This document shows positions 23,764-33,206 of a stretch of 64,000 nt of DNA, piece after piece (within the stretch, counting starts at the first letter, position 1; every line of letters begins with the position of its first letter). The stretch is taken from positions 306,492 to 370,491 of the forward strand of contig JAGDWI010000001.1 in the NCBI GenBank assembly GCA_023269825.1, written 5' to 3'. The position numbers were made by a program, and so were the translations under genes. The notes beneath the pieces are model-generated. The model was not told the DNA's origin and did no database searches. It saw only the letters and a list, made by a program, of their open reading frames with translations. The DNA comes from Desulfurococcaceae archaeon (lineage in GTDB: Archaea > Thermoproteota > Thermoprotei_A > Sulfolobales > Desulfurococcaceae).

Positions 23764-25278
23764 ATGACTTACGATGTAGTAATAACAACTGATAGAACCA
23801 TGATGTCTAATCATCACGGCAAAGAATTCCTTGGTTTCGTAGCTACAGGGCCACCTATTGGTATGCCCGAGAACCTGTGGATGATGATCTGTGCACCCAA
23901 AATAAGAGTTGATGATTCAGGTAGACCCGTGGAGGCTCCATATGGGTTAAGGAAGATTGAAGCAGTGCTACGGGATGCTGGATTCAACGCTGCAATAATA
24001 GACCCAGACCACCTATATAAGTACGTAGACTCCATGAAAGTGATCCTCATTGGACACCACGACTACTTCGCGTATGGTCCACCGAGTAGTGAATGGTGGA
24101 GTTTAACTGGTTTAGAACCAGTTAATAGGAGGAGCTTTATTAGGTTAATGAACAGTGAGCCGATGAGGAAAGCCAAGGAGAAAGGAGCGAGAATAATTGT
24201 GGGCGGCCCAGCAGCATGGCAATGGCTCTACGAGCTTGAATTCATGGATAAATGGGGTGTTGACACAGTCGTTGATGGTGAAGGAGAAAAAGTTACTGTT
24301 GAATTAGTTGAGAAAGCTCTTAGAGGAGAACCTTTACCCAAGTACGTGTATGTTGGAGTAGATAATGTGCCGGGAGTTAACGAAATACCGGTTATAAAAG
24401 GAGCTAGTGTGAATGGCTTGGTTGAAATAATGAGGGGTTGCCCTAGGGGTTGTAAATTCTGCAGCGTTACTCTTAGACCGCTGAGATTCATGCCTCTCGA
24501 GAAGATATTAAGCGAGGTCGAAGTCAACATTAAATCAGGAGTTAAAGGAGTGATTCTCCACAGTGAGGATGTCTTACTCTACCAAGCTGACGGAGTTAAA
24601 CCAAGACCTGACCCAATCATACGATTACATGAAGAAGTATTAAAGAAGATTGGTGAGAGAAGGCATCTTGCATGGGCACACGTGAGTTTAGCGGCTTTGA
24701 AGTACGCTGAGGAAAACTACAAGCTCATTAGTAGATTAATGAATGAATACGTTTTAAATGATTATAGGAGGTTTCTCGGAGTCGAAGTCGGAATAGAAAC
24801 TGGTAGTCCCTCTCTGGCGAGAAAAATCATGGTTGGGAAATCAACACCATACCCTGTTGAGGAATGGCAAGAGATAGTTGTAGATTCTTTTAGAATAATG
24901 CATGAGAACAAAATAATTCCCGCAGCAACCGTTATACTTGGTTTCCCAGAGGAGACCTCTGAGGACGTGGTTAAAACAATAGAGTTAATTGAGAAGCTTA
25001 AACCATACCGGAGCATCATTGTACCAATGTTCTTTGTTCCAATGGGTGTACTGAAAAAGAATAAGTGGTTCATGCGTGAACACTTGAAACCAGAGCACGT
25101 TGAAGCGTTGAAAGTAATGTACGAGCACAGTATTTACTGGTCAGAGGACATCATGAAGTTCTACATGTCATCTCCACTATATCTTCCCGTTAAAGCGGTA
25201 TTGAAGTACTTTATATGGTATGTTAAGAGAAAAGTCAACAAGTACATTGGTGTCTTGGAGGAAATGGTTAAAAAGTAG
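23764..25278 (+). CDS. B12-binding-type radical SAM protein
   Basis: A 504-residue protein. The N-terminal 180 residues look like a cobalamin-binding-like Rossmann domain (VILIGHHDYF, ARIIVGGPAAW, VVDGEGEKVTVEL). The radical SAM core has the cluster motif CPRGCKFC (CxxxCxxC) near residue 225 and later GVEVGIETGSP, a typical SAM-binding strand. The chemistry is unknown: such enzymes methylate, rearrange or thiolate. It has no classic DxHxxG B12 motif, so the cofactor may have been lost. Co-transcription with the preceding 124-residue protein is very likely. Confidence 0.85.
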   Translation: MTYDVVITTDRTMMSNHHGKEFLGFVATGPPIGMPENLWMMICAPKIRVDDSGRPVEAPYGLRKIEAVLRDAGFNAAIIDPDHLYKYVDSMKVILIGHHDYFAYGPPSSEWWSLTGLEPVNRRSFIRLMNSEPMRKAKEKGARIIVGGPAAWQWLYELEFMDKWGVDTVVDGEGEKVTVELVEKALRGEPLPKYVYVGVDNVPGVNEIPVIKGASVNGLVEIMRGCPRGCKFCSVTLRPLRFMPLEKILSEVEVNIKSGVKGVILHSEDVLLYQADGVKPRPDPIIRLHEEVLKKIGERRHLAWAHVSLAALKYAEENYKLISRLMNEYVLNDYRRFLGVEVGIETGSPSLARKIMVGKSTPYPVEEWQEIVVDSFRIMHENKIIPAATVILGFPEETSEDVVKTIELIEKLKPYRSIIVPMFFVPMGVLKKNKWFMREHLKPEHVEALKVMYEHSIYWSEDIMKFYMSSPLYLPVKAVLKYFIWYVKRKVNKYIGVLEEMVKK

Positions 25279-25332
25279 TTATTCTTAATTCCCCTTAAGT
25301 ATGAAGTGGAGAAGAGTTAACGGTGTATTATA

Positions 25333-26838
25333 GTGGATACGTTTTACATAACAACACCAATATATTATCCGAATGCGCCGCCACACATAGGGCATGCTTA
25401 TACAACAATCTTCGCAGATGTTCTCGCAAGATACAAGAGGTTGACGGGTAACAATGTACTGTTTTTAACTGGGAACGATGAGCACGGGTTAAAAATACAG
25501 AAAGTAGCTGAGAAGCAGGGTAAAACACCCAAGGAGTTCACAGATGAAATGGCGGAGTTATTTAAAAAATACTGGTTAAGCCTGGATATAAATTACGATC
25601 ACTTCATTAGAACAACCGATGATTACCATGAGAGAACAGTGAAAGAAGCATTCAATTACATTTACAAGAAGGGTTTAATATATAAAGCTAAGTACGCTGG
25701 ATTCTACTGCGTTGAGTGTGAGAAGTATTACAGTCCAGAAGAATACGTTGAGGTCGATGGAAAACCACACTGTCCACTCCACAATAAGCCACTAGAATAC
25801 ATGGAGGAAGAAACATACTACTTTAAACTAAGCGAGTTCGAAAAGTATTTATTAGACGTGTTAAGTAACAAGGATATAGTTTATCCTCGAAGTTACGCTG
25901 ATGAAGTTTTATCTAAGATCAATAAGGAAGGTTTGAGAGATATATCAATAGCGAGACCCGTGGAGAGAGTATGGTGGGGTATACCTGTTCCCTTCGATGA
26001 GAAATACGTTATCTACGTTTGGTTCGATGCGTTATTAAACTACCTTAGTGCACTAGACTACTTGAACAACAGGGATAAATTCAATAAGTACTGGAGTAAC
26101 GCCCACCACGTCATAGGTAAAGACATATTATGGTTCCACACCGTCGTATGGTTTTCCATACTGAGAGCACTCGACATAGATCCACCTAGGAAAGTGATAG
26201 TTCATGCTTTCCTCACATCCAAGGGAGCAAAAATGAGTAAAAGCGTGGGCAACGTTGTTCCCATAGAGGAATTACTAAGTAGATATGGTTCACCAGATGC
26301 TGTAAGATATGTTTTAATGAGAATTTTCAACATGGATAAAGATAGTGAATTCGACTTCGAACTACTGGACAACATATATAACAGCGAGTTAGCTGATACT
26401 TATGGAAACTTAGTTAGAAGAGCCGGAGTACTCGCGCAGAAGAAAACAGATGGGAAGATCTACAGGAGAAACATTGATTCAAAGATCAGGGACGAGTTGG
26501 AGAACAAACTGAAATCATACATAGACGCTATGGAGAACTATGAAGTATCGAAAGCAGCGTCAATAGCAATAGATACAGCGAGACTTGGTAACCAGTACTT
26601 AAATGATACTAAACCATGGGAGAAGAAAGATCCAAGCAAGGAACTATACACGGTTCTTGAAACCATACGATTAGCTACGATACTGCTCTATCCATTCACA
26701 CCTCGCGCATCTGATCTCGTCGCTAAAGCGTTTGGTTTCACGATTGAGAACCCAAGTAAGGGAGTAGTTGAATCAATTGAAAGATACAATGTATTGAGTG
26801 CTCCAATTCTATTCAAGAAAATAATGTCCAAGAAATAA
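25333..26838 (+). CDS. metG: Methionyl-tRNA synthetase, bacterial-looking short form
   Basis: A 501-residue class I synthetase charging tRNA-Met. It has HIGH exactly (PPHIGHAYTT, residues about 16-25), KMSKS (AKMSKSVGN) and a zinc knuckle (C-x2-C near 130 and CPLH). The N-terminus FYITTPIYYPNAPPHIGHAYTTIFADVLARY is close to bacterial MetG (Thermus/Bacillus-like) rather than the archaeal/eukaryal form, and there is no C-terminal tRNA-binding extension. GTG start. This may be the only MetRS or a second one; the window cannot tell. The gene is intact. Confidence 0.93.
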   Translation: MDTFYITTPIYYPNAPPHIGHAYTTIFADVLARYKRLTGNNVLFLTGNDEHGLKIQKVAEKQGKTPKEFTDEMAELFKKYWLSLDINYDHFIRTTDDYHERTVKEAFNYIYKKGLIYKAKYAGFYCVECEKYYSPEEYVEVDGKPHCPLHNKPLEYMEEETYYFKLSEFEKYLLDVLSNKDIVYPRSYADEVLSKINKEGLRDISIARPVERVWWGIPVPFDEKYVIYVWFDALLNYLSALDYLNNRDKFNKYWSNAHHVIGKDILWFHTVVWFSILRALDIDPPRKVIVHAFLTSKGAKMSKSVGNVVPIEELLSRYGSPDAVRYVLMRIFNMDKDSEFDFELLDNIYNSELADTYGNLVRRAGVLAQKKTDGKIYRRNIDSKIRDELENKLKSYIDAMENYEVSKAASIAIDTARLGNQYLNDTKPWEKKDPSKELYTVLETIRLATILLYPFTPRASDLVAKAFGFTIENPSKGVVESIERYNVLSAPILFKKIMSKK

Positions 26839-26851
26839 GATATGTTAATGG

Positions 26852-27868
26852 GTGTCACATATAGCGGAGGAATACTATGTAGCAATAGATCTCGGGGCAA
26901 CTAAAACGAGGATCGCTCTTTGCGATAAGAATGGAATAATTGAGAAAACCGTGTACTATACTCCAAGGCAGGGAAACGAATACACTATCGCGGAGTCTAT
27001 TCACAGCAAGATAGTTTCAATGTGGGGAAATAAAGTTGATAAAATCAAAGCACTCGGTATCGCTACAATTGGACCACTGGACATAAAGGAGGGCAGAGTA
27101 GTACGTCCAGCCAATGTACCTATTCGAAGTTTCGAGTTACTTAAACCACTCGTGAAAACCCTCAAGAAACCCGTCTACGTTGTCAATGATTGTGTTGCGG
27201 CAGCGTGGGGAGAGAAATACTATGGAGACGCTGTAAACTACGAGAACTTCATATACTTAACTCTAAGCACAGGAGTTGGTGCAGGAGTAGTTGTAGATGG
27301 AAACCTACTTATAGGTAAAATGGGTAATGCACACGAAGTCGGACACATAGTAGTGGACTTCACATCAGATCTACAGTGTGGTTGCGGCGGTAGAGGACAC
27401 TGGGAAGTATTCGCGGGCGGCGCTAACGTGAATAAAGTTCTTAGATACCTAGTTGAGAAAAACAGCTTAAACATCTACTCGGAATTAAAGGAAAAAGTTC
27501 TAAGCGGAGAACAAATAGATGCAAGAAAATTATTTGAATACTACAGAAAAGGAGATCCCTTAGCGAAGAAAGCAGTCGACATATACATCGAGGCAACAGC
27601 GGCTGGAATAGCGTCAATAATCAACGTCTACGACCCCGAGTTAATAACTATAGGGGGAAGCGTGTTCTTAAACAACGTCGACATACTATATGAACCCATA
27701 GTATCCCGCGTAAAAACAAACACGATCACACAACCTCCAATCATTAAACCCACGAGGCTTGGAGACGATGTTGGATTATACGGTGCTTTAGCAATAGCAG
27801 TACATACACCTAGAAAAATAGTTGAGATACAGGGGAAGATGATAAGTAGAATCATTGGAGAAGCATAA
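26852..27868 (+). CDS. ROK-family sugar kinase (glucokinase-like)
   Basis: A 338-residue kinase phosphorylating a hexose with ATP. It has the phosphate-binding motif DLGATKTR near residue 10, the catalytic VVNDCVAAAWGE near residue 115, and the ROK zinc region GHIVVDF...CGCGGRGHWE. The usual final cysteine of CGCGxxGC is a histidine here. In crenarchaea ROK kinases are broad-specificity ATP hexokinases feeding the modified Embden-Meyerhof pathway. GTG start, 13 bases after metG. The 3' end overlaps the convergent membrane protein gene by 17 bases. Confidence 0.88.
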   Translation: MSHIAEEYYVAIDLGATKTRIALCDKNGIIEKTVYYTPRQGNEYTIAESIHSKIVSMWGNKVDKIKALGIATIGPLDIKEGRVVRPANVPIRSFELLKPLVKTLKKPVYVVNDCVAAAWGEKYYGDAVNYENFIYLTLSTGVGAGVVVDGNLLIGKMGNAHEVGHIVVDFTSDLQCGCGGRGHWEVFAGGANVNKVLRYLVEKNSLNIYSELKEKVLSGEQIDARKLFEYYRKGDPLAKKAVDIYIEATAAGIASIINVYDPELITIGGSVFLNNVDILYEPIVSRVKTNTITQPPIIKPTRLGDDVGLYGALAIAVHTPRKIVEIQGKMISRIIGEA

Positions 27869-29252
27869 TAGTGATTGCTTCAACAACTGCAGCTATAAAT
27901 AAAACAAGGACACCTGAAGCAACGTATTTAACGTAGTTTTTAACGCTTGAAAACAAGTACTTTGAAGACATTAATAACAGCGTATACGCCGACAACTCTA
28001 AAATAGAGTGCGGATAAATCAACGTTAAAATACCTACATGTAGACTCCTCAACCCTGCTCCAACAATAGCACCCAATAATAACCCGGCATTTGAAACACC
28101 GTAACCAACAGTTAAACCACCAATATAGGGTATTATTGCAGGAATGGAGACCACTAAGTTATTGGTGAAAATATACATTGATGTGAAAAAGTAATCTCTA
28201 CCTACGCCGACTTCTTGCACCTGTCTACGGAATGATTCAACAATGTAGGTGAATGTTTCATGGCCAATTAATCCCGCTAACATATTGCCAAATATTACTA
28301 TGTATATTAATCCAAGTGTTAGTATGAAATCACGTAACACGCTTGAGCTCTTTCTAGTGATGGCTATTGCGCTGAGGATTAATCCAAATGAGGGAACTAA
28401 TTGGAAAACTGTGTAAAATCCGGGATAACTTAGTACAATGTTTAGAACTATGCCAGCTATTAATAGGAGAACAAGAGCATTTGATGACACACTTGTTTCT
28501 GGTTTACTAGTTGTGAATGATTCAATTGAGCTATCTACGATTCCGCTGGGTGGTGATGGATGACTACCATGTATTAATTCAATGTGTTTATTGAAGATTT
28601 TAGTGAATCTATAGCCCATATACGCTAAGTATATTCCAAACGTTAACAGTATTAAAGCGAGATCAGCAATGAATCTTAATGCATCGTATCTCTTAGTAAA
28701 CTGTTTTCCTAGGAAAACGCTTTCCTCGTTCACGATGTGATCTCTAAGAGTTTTCTCGACAATGTACATTATCACGGGGAAAGATAAGCCTGAAGTTAAG
28801 AAAGCTAATATTAAACCAGTTACAGGTGAAGGTAATGAAGCCCTAAGATACATTGATCTCAAGTACTGAGTTAAACCCTCGAATGTTGATTCACCCTTAA
28901 AGTAGTAGGTTGTAACACTGCTTTCATATATGTGTCTCCTTGTTTTTTCAAGAGCTATATACGATGCGATCATAGATGCTATTGTGTAACCAAGGAATGA
29001 AATAAAACTCCACTGTAGAATCTGTGCACTCAGCAAAGTCTCCAATGGATTGATTTCGGGTAAAGTACCTCCAATGGATCTCAGAAATTGGCCTAATCCA
29101 TAAGATAACAGTATCATTGATATGAACAAGAAAATTGATGGAAGAATTAATGGAGCCGGATTCAACTTACTGAACTCAAATGATTCAATGAGAGATTTCA
29201 ACATTGATTCGTATCGAGAATCCCCTGGTGGTTTCTCCATGACTTCACCCAA
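27852..29252 (-). CDS. Polytopic membrane protein, SpoIIM/DUF95-like C-terminal half
   Basis: A 466-residue protein with two halves. Residues about 30-240 hold four to six hydrophobic segments. The second half (about 270-466) has further segments and the SpoIIM-like signature NMLAGLIGHETF and YPHSILELSAYTLLLMSS, where SpoIIM relatives have a histidine-leucine-glutamate element. Archaeal SpoIIM-like proteins are common and of unknown role, sometimes linked to vesicle or membrane stress functions. The start is at 29252. Confidence 0.6.
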   Translation of the reverse strand: MGEVMEKPPGDSRYESMLKSLIESFEFSKLNPAPLILPSIFLFISMILLSYGLGQFLRSIGGTLPEINPLETLLSAQILQWSFISFLGYTIASMIASYIALEKTRRHIYESSVTTYYFKGESTFEGLTQYLRSMYLRASLPSPVTGLILAFLTSGLSFPVIMYIVEKTLRDHIVNEESVFLGKQFTKRYDALRFIADLALILLTFGIYLAYMGYRFTKIFNKHIELIHGSHPSPPSGIVDSSIESFTTSKPETSVSSNALVLLLIAGIVLNIVLSYPGFYTVFQLVPSFGLILSAIAITRKSSSVLRDFILTLGLIYIVIFGNMLAGLIGHETFTYIVESFRRQVQEVGVGRDYFFTSMYIFTNNLVVSIPAIIPYIGGLTVGYGVSNAGLLLGAIVGAGLRSLHVGILTLIYPHSILELSAYTLLLMSSKYLFSSVKNYVKYVASGVLVLFIAAVVEAITIMLLQ

Positions 29253-29353
29253 CTATACCATTAATTACTACTAATCATGGTGTATTAAATTAAAACACTC
29301 CATTACGAAAACCAAGGTTAAACATACTTGTAATAACACGTAAGCATTTCTGA

Positions 29354-29390
29354 GTAAACAGTTTACGTCACTGTTAATTGAACAGTAAAC
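29354..29390. promoter_or_regulatory. Inverted/direct GTAAAC motifs upstream of the asparaginase gene
   Basis: Three copies of one hexamer lie close together: GTAAAC (29354-29359), its reverse complement GTTTAC one base later (29361-29366), and GTAAAC again (29385-29390). The first pair makes a 13-base odd palindrome. They sit in the 246-base divergent spacer between the SpoIIM-like and asparaginase genes, upstream of a TATA-like TTTATATG near 29444-29451. They look like candidate regulator sites but nothing identifies a protein. Confidence 0.3.
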
Positions 29391-29498
29391 TTGAGGAGCC
29401 CTAATATGATTCTGAACACTATGCCTATACAGAAGCATAAGTGTTTATATGTTTCCACTTAATTACTTGTTCTAGATGTAGTGATGTGGTGTTCGATT

Positions 29499-30485
29499 AT
29501 GGTTAAAGCCCTAATTATTCACGGTGGTGCTGGAGCTTGGAGAATTAGGCCGGGAGTAGATGAAGCCATTGAAGCAGTTAGGAAGTGTACGGGGCACGGC
29601 TGGGAGGTTCTAAGTAGAACTAATAGTGCTTTGGAAACAGTTATTGAGGCAGTTAAATGCATGGAGGATTCTGGTTTCCTTAATGCAGGGTACGGTTCTG
29701 TCCCAAATATTTTAGGGGAGAGAGAACTAGATGCCGGTTTAATGACTTCTACAGGTTTCATGGGTGCAGTAGCAGCTGTTAAAGCAACAAGGAACCCTAT
29801 TTTATTAGCTAGAATAGTGGCTGAGAGGACCCCTCACGTAATTATTGCAGGTGAAAACGCTGATAAACTAGCTTTGATGCATGGTTTACCTCCACTACCA
29901 CCAATGCCTCCACACGTGCTTGAAAGGTATAGGGATTCATTGAAAAGGATTATTGGCGGAGAACAAGTTGATAACTACTACGAGGCACTGAGGAAGTTCA
30001 TAAGTGATAATCAATTATACCGTGAACTAGTGCGTAGTATACTCAGCGTTTACGACACTGTTGGCGCAACAGCTATCGACGATAATGGAGTCTTAGCCGC
30101 TGCCACTAGTACAGGTGGCGTTATATTAAAGCTCCCAGGTAGAGTTGGAGACACTCCAATACCCGGCGCAGGTTTCTATGCAACAAGTACCATAGCTTGC
30201 AGTTCAACGGGGATAGGTGAGTATATTATAAGAACAATGCCTTGCTTAAAACTAAGCCTAGAGTATGAATTAAGCAACAATATGCATCAAGCTTTAAACA
30301 AAGTCATGGAACACGTTGAGAAATCAGTTGGCTCAAATACATTAGGATTCATAGGCGTAGATGCTAAGGGTAGAGTATTCTACGCGTATAACACGGAAGC
30401 CATGTTAATAGGCTATATTAGAAAAGGAGAGATAGTAGTGGATTTGAAACCTGAGCCCAACGTCAACATTGTTCACGTTGAGTAA
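29499..30485 (+). CDS. Type 2 L-asparaginase / isoaspartyl peptidase (Ntn hydrolase)
   Basis: A 328-residue Ntn-type enzyme that cleaves asparagine or beta-aspartyl peptides. It shows the N-terminus IIHGGAGAW, GYGSVPNILGERELDA, and the nucleophile motif DTVGATAID, with Thr187 expected to become N-terminal after autocleavage, then ATSTGGV. ATG at 29499 (MVKAL) is preferred over an in-frame GTG at 29481 because the family begins here. It is followed two bases later by the HAD gene, indicating an operon. Confidence 0.88.
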   Translation: MVKALIIHGGAGAWRIRPGVDEAIEAVRKCTGHGWEVLSRTNSALETVIEAVKCMEDSGFLNAGYGSVPNILGERELDAGLMTSTGFMGAVAAVKATRNPILLARIVAERTPHVIIAGENADKLALMHGLPPLPPMPPHVLERYRDSLKRIIGGEQVDNYYEALRKFISDNQLYRELVRSILSVYDTVGATAIDDNGVLAAATSTGGVILKLPGRVGDTPIPGAGFYATSTIACSSTGIGEYIIRTMPCLKLSLEYELSNNMHQALNKVMEHVEKSVGSNTLGFIGVDAKGRVFYAYNTEAMLIGYIRKGEIVVDLKPEPNVNIVHVE

Positions 30486-30487
30486 GT

Positions 30488-31063
30488 ATGAGTTCGAAGC
30501 AGTGCGTCTTAGTGATAGATGTTGATGGAACAATTATACCAGTTCTCATAGATTTCGAGAAATTGAGGTCAAGGATCCGCGAGATTATAGGCTTAGATCA
30601 CCCGCTTAAACCTCTAGCTGAGAGCTTATCCTATCTACAAATAGGGGAGGAATTAAAACGTAAAGCATGGGATCTAATAGAGATTGAGGAATTGGAATCA
30701 ATTAGTAAACTTAACTTAGGAGATGTCGCGGAAAATATCATCTCAATAAAGAACATTGTGCAAAGCCGGCTAGAAGTACTACTTGTAACCATGAGAAGCA
30801 TGAAATCCACGGAGCAATTATTAACTAAACTCGGACTAGAAGGACTCCTAGGCAAAATTATCACAAGGGATAAGTACCCTAGCAGAGTTCTCCAACTGAA
30901 ATATATCAAGGAACAATATGAAAACGCGAAGATAATCTTCATAGGTGACACATTACACGATGAAGAGGCAGCTCGTGAGTTAAAAATCGAATTCATCAGA
31001 GTCGACAATTATAGGAACCTACCTCTTGCTTTAACTAGAGCTAAGAGCAAGTGTGATATGTAA
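30488..31063 (+). CDS. HAD-superfamily hydrolase
   Basis: A 191-residue haloacid dehalogenase-fold phosphatase. The nucleophile motif IDVDGTIIP (residues about 9-17), the motif II threonine (VTMRSMKS) and the C-terminal GDTLHDEEAA are seen. A Lys in motif III is plausible (LLGKIITRDKY). The cap domain is short. It follows the asparaginase gene by two bases. The phosphorylated substrate is unknown. Confidence 0.82.
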   Translation: MSSKQCVLVIDVDGTIIPVLIDFEKLRSRIREIIGLDHPLKPLAESLSYLQIGEELKRKAWDLIEIEELESISKLNLGDVAENIISIKNIVQSRLEVLLVTMRSMKSTEQLLTKLGLEGLLGKIITRDKYPSRVLQLKYIKEQYENAKIIFIGDTLHDEEAARELKIEFIRVDNYRNLPLALTRAKSKCDM

Positions 31064-31152
31064 CTCTCTAATCAAGCTGAGATAATTAACTCTGCTTACT
31101 TAAATAAAAGTGTTATAATTTTTTGTTTCAGGTGTTTAGGTGTAGCTTAACT

Positions 31153-32358
31153 ATGCAGAAGACCTTGGTGGAGAAAATCAAGAGAAACATTTATCTACTT
31201 AGACTCAACGATAGCGAGGTCAAATACTTTGAGGGTTTATGGTATATACCTGAAGGAATAACATATAATGCATATGTAGCAACGCTACCCGAGGGCGTAG
31301 TTTTATTCGATGGTTGGAAACACGTTTATAGTGAACTATACATTGAAACCCTTAGACAAGTAGTTGATTTAAGTGATATAAAGCACATCGTAGTACACCA
31401 CATGGAGCCTGATCACAGTGGATCCCTCAAACTCTTACTTGAAAAAGTTGAGAATATCACTGTATACGGTCACTCGATTGCTAATTCCTTAATGCAAGCT
31501 TTCTACGGTAGAACAGTAAAATTTAAACCAGTTAATGATGGTGAGAAACTAGCTCTCGGAGGCGGCCATGCCTTATACTTCTATCATACTCCTTGGCTAC
31601 ACTGGCCAGACACTATTATTAGCTACCTGGATAGTGAGAAAGTGTTATTCACATGTGACGTATTCGGCTCCTATGGTATTCCCTCAAGAGTTTTCTATGA
31701 AGATTTACCGAGTGATGAGAAAACAGTGTTCAAGTGGTTTACGCAGAAATACTTTGCTAACGTTATTGGGCACCACGTTGACTGGGTTCCTAAAAACCTT
31801 GACAAGATCTCTAGGTTGAATTTGAACATTGAGTTGATAGCAACAGGGCATGGGCCATTGTACAGAGAAATAAGTTATATCACGAACTTGTATCAGGAAC
31901 TAGGAGCTAAACAAGTATCAAAGAATAAGACAGCAGTAATCTATACGTCAATGTATAGGTTCGTTGAAGAAGCAGTTGAAATAGCTGTAGATGAGTTGAA
32001 GAAGCAGGGCATAGATCCCAGAATCTATAAGTTCACTGATACGTATAGGGATCATGAGAGCGATATCATAGGAGACTTATTTGACGCCGAGAACATTATA
32101 ATAGCGACTTCTACTTATGACGCTGACTTGTACCCAATAGCTAAGTACATTGTTGAATTAATTAAAGCGAAAATCCCGAGCAACAAGAAGATCCTAGTGT
32201 TAACCGTGCATGGATGGGGGCCTGTGGCAGGTAAAAAACTCACTGAGTCCTTAGCGGAGAAAAAGTTTCAAGTCATTGGTTCAATGGAGATCAAGGGTTC
32301 ACCTCGTAGAGAGGAAGCAAAAATCAGAGAAGTAGTAAACAAGTTGATCAGACAATAA
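31153..32358 (+). CDS. Flavodiiron protein (FprA/FDP family)
   Basis: A 401-residue protein with a metallo-beta-lactamase-like diiron domain fused to a flavodoxin domain. The diiron ligands are visible as HHMEPDH near residue 75, a histidine in the TPWLHWPD region, the aspartate in TCDVFGSYG, and the histidine in GHGP. The flavodoxin half starts around residue 255 with TSMYRFVEEAVE. Such proteins reduce O2 or NO; methanogen members take electrons from F420H2. ATG 31153 is preferred to an upstream GTG at 31123. The presence of a CofE homologue makes F420 coupling thinkable. Confidence 0.9.
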   Translation: MQKTLVEKIKRNIYLLRLNDSEVKYFEGLWYIPEGITYNAYVATLPEGVVLFDGWKHVYSELYIETLRQVVDLSDIKHIVVHHMEPDHSGSLKLLLEKVENITVYGHSIANSLMQAFYGRTVKFKPVNDGEKLALGGGHALYFYHTPWLHWPDTIISYLDSEKVLFTCDVFGSYGIPSRVFYEDLPSDEKTVFKWFTQKYFANVIGHHVDWVPKNLDKISRLNLNIELIATGHGPLYREISYITNLYQELGAKQVSKNKTAVIYTSMYRFVEEAVEIAVDELKKQGIDPRIYKFTDTYRDHESDIIGDLFDAENIIIATSTYDADLYPIAKYIVELIKAKIPSNKKILVLTVHGWGPVAGKKLTESLAEKKFQVIGSMEIKGSPRREEAKIREVVNKLIRQ

Positions 32359-32419
32359 TCATGCTGAATGTTAACAATAACTCAAAGAGTTTTTAATGAA
32401 ACCTCAATATTTAACCATG

Positions 32420-33205
32420 TTAAAGCACAGGGTTGGATTCCTCAGTGTAGTAGTCTTCACCACCGGCTACTACTCGCTGTATTGCAGCATATAGGTCGTC
32501 GAAGCCTTCGCCAGACTTATTCGATACTGGTATTGTCTCGAACACCATTAGTTTCTCGAGTATACTTGACACTTCTTCTTGATCCCATATCAACCTAGCG
32601 TCCCTCTCAGAAACTATTTCAGCTGATAACTGATCAGGGTCATCCATCATTTCCAGTATTCTTCTAAGATTACTTGGTTCAAGTAAATCTACTTTGGTCA
32701 AAGTATTTATCAATGGTACTTTTAAGCGAACATAAGTTGATGAAGCAAGAAGTAGCGCGGATAGCAAGTTTGATGGTTGAATAGCATAAGTGGAATCGAT
32801 GAGGAATAATCCAACGGACTTCGCATCCCCAGTTATTGCTCTTAGAACTAGGGGGCCTGTTTGCCTGAAAGCGAATAATTCCATTTGACCAGGGGTATCA
32901 ATGATGACGTAGTTTGTTCTATAACTCCATATTTCTTCCTTTATGTCCTCTACGTTCATCAATAACATATCTATTGAAGCTATTAGTGCTCCATTCGGGC
33001 CCAGACCATTTTTCCTCATCAATTCTCTTGTATCAACGTAGTCTCTCACATCGACGTCTGGTTCATATGGGAGCTCCTCAACAGCTGGATCCAAGTTCAC
33101 TATAATGGAGTCTAATTGATGACTCGTTAAATACGTCTGTAAAACACTTGATAGCGATGTTTTCCCGCTTCCCGCTGTTCCTAATACTATTATGAAGTAA
33201 GGCAC
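32420..33205 (-). CDS. GPN-loop GTPase
   Basis: A 261-residue archaeal GPN GTPase. Walker A LGTAGSGKTS lies near residue 8, the GPNGA loop near residue 70, and the switch DTPGQMELF near residue 100. N/TKxD is seen as TKVDLL. The family acts as dimers and in eukaryotes assists RNA polymerase assembly. It ends next to the radical SAM gene: the two are one base apart and share the strand, so they are co-transcribed (AmrS upstream). Confidence 0.9.
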   Translation of the reverse strand: MPYFIIVLGTAGSGKTSLSSVLQTYLTSHQLDSIIVNLDPAVEELPYEPDVDVRDYVDTRELMRKNGLGPNGALIASIDMLLMNVEDIKEEIWSYRTNYVIIDTPGQMELFAFRQTGPLVLRAITGDAKSVGLFLIDSTYAIQPSNLLSALLLASSTYVRLKVPLINTLTKVDLLEPSNLRRILEMMDDPDQLSAEIVSERDARLIWDQEEVSSILEKLMVFETIPVSNKSGEGFDDLYAAIQRVVAGGEDYYTEESNPVL

Positions 33206-33206
33206 T

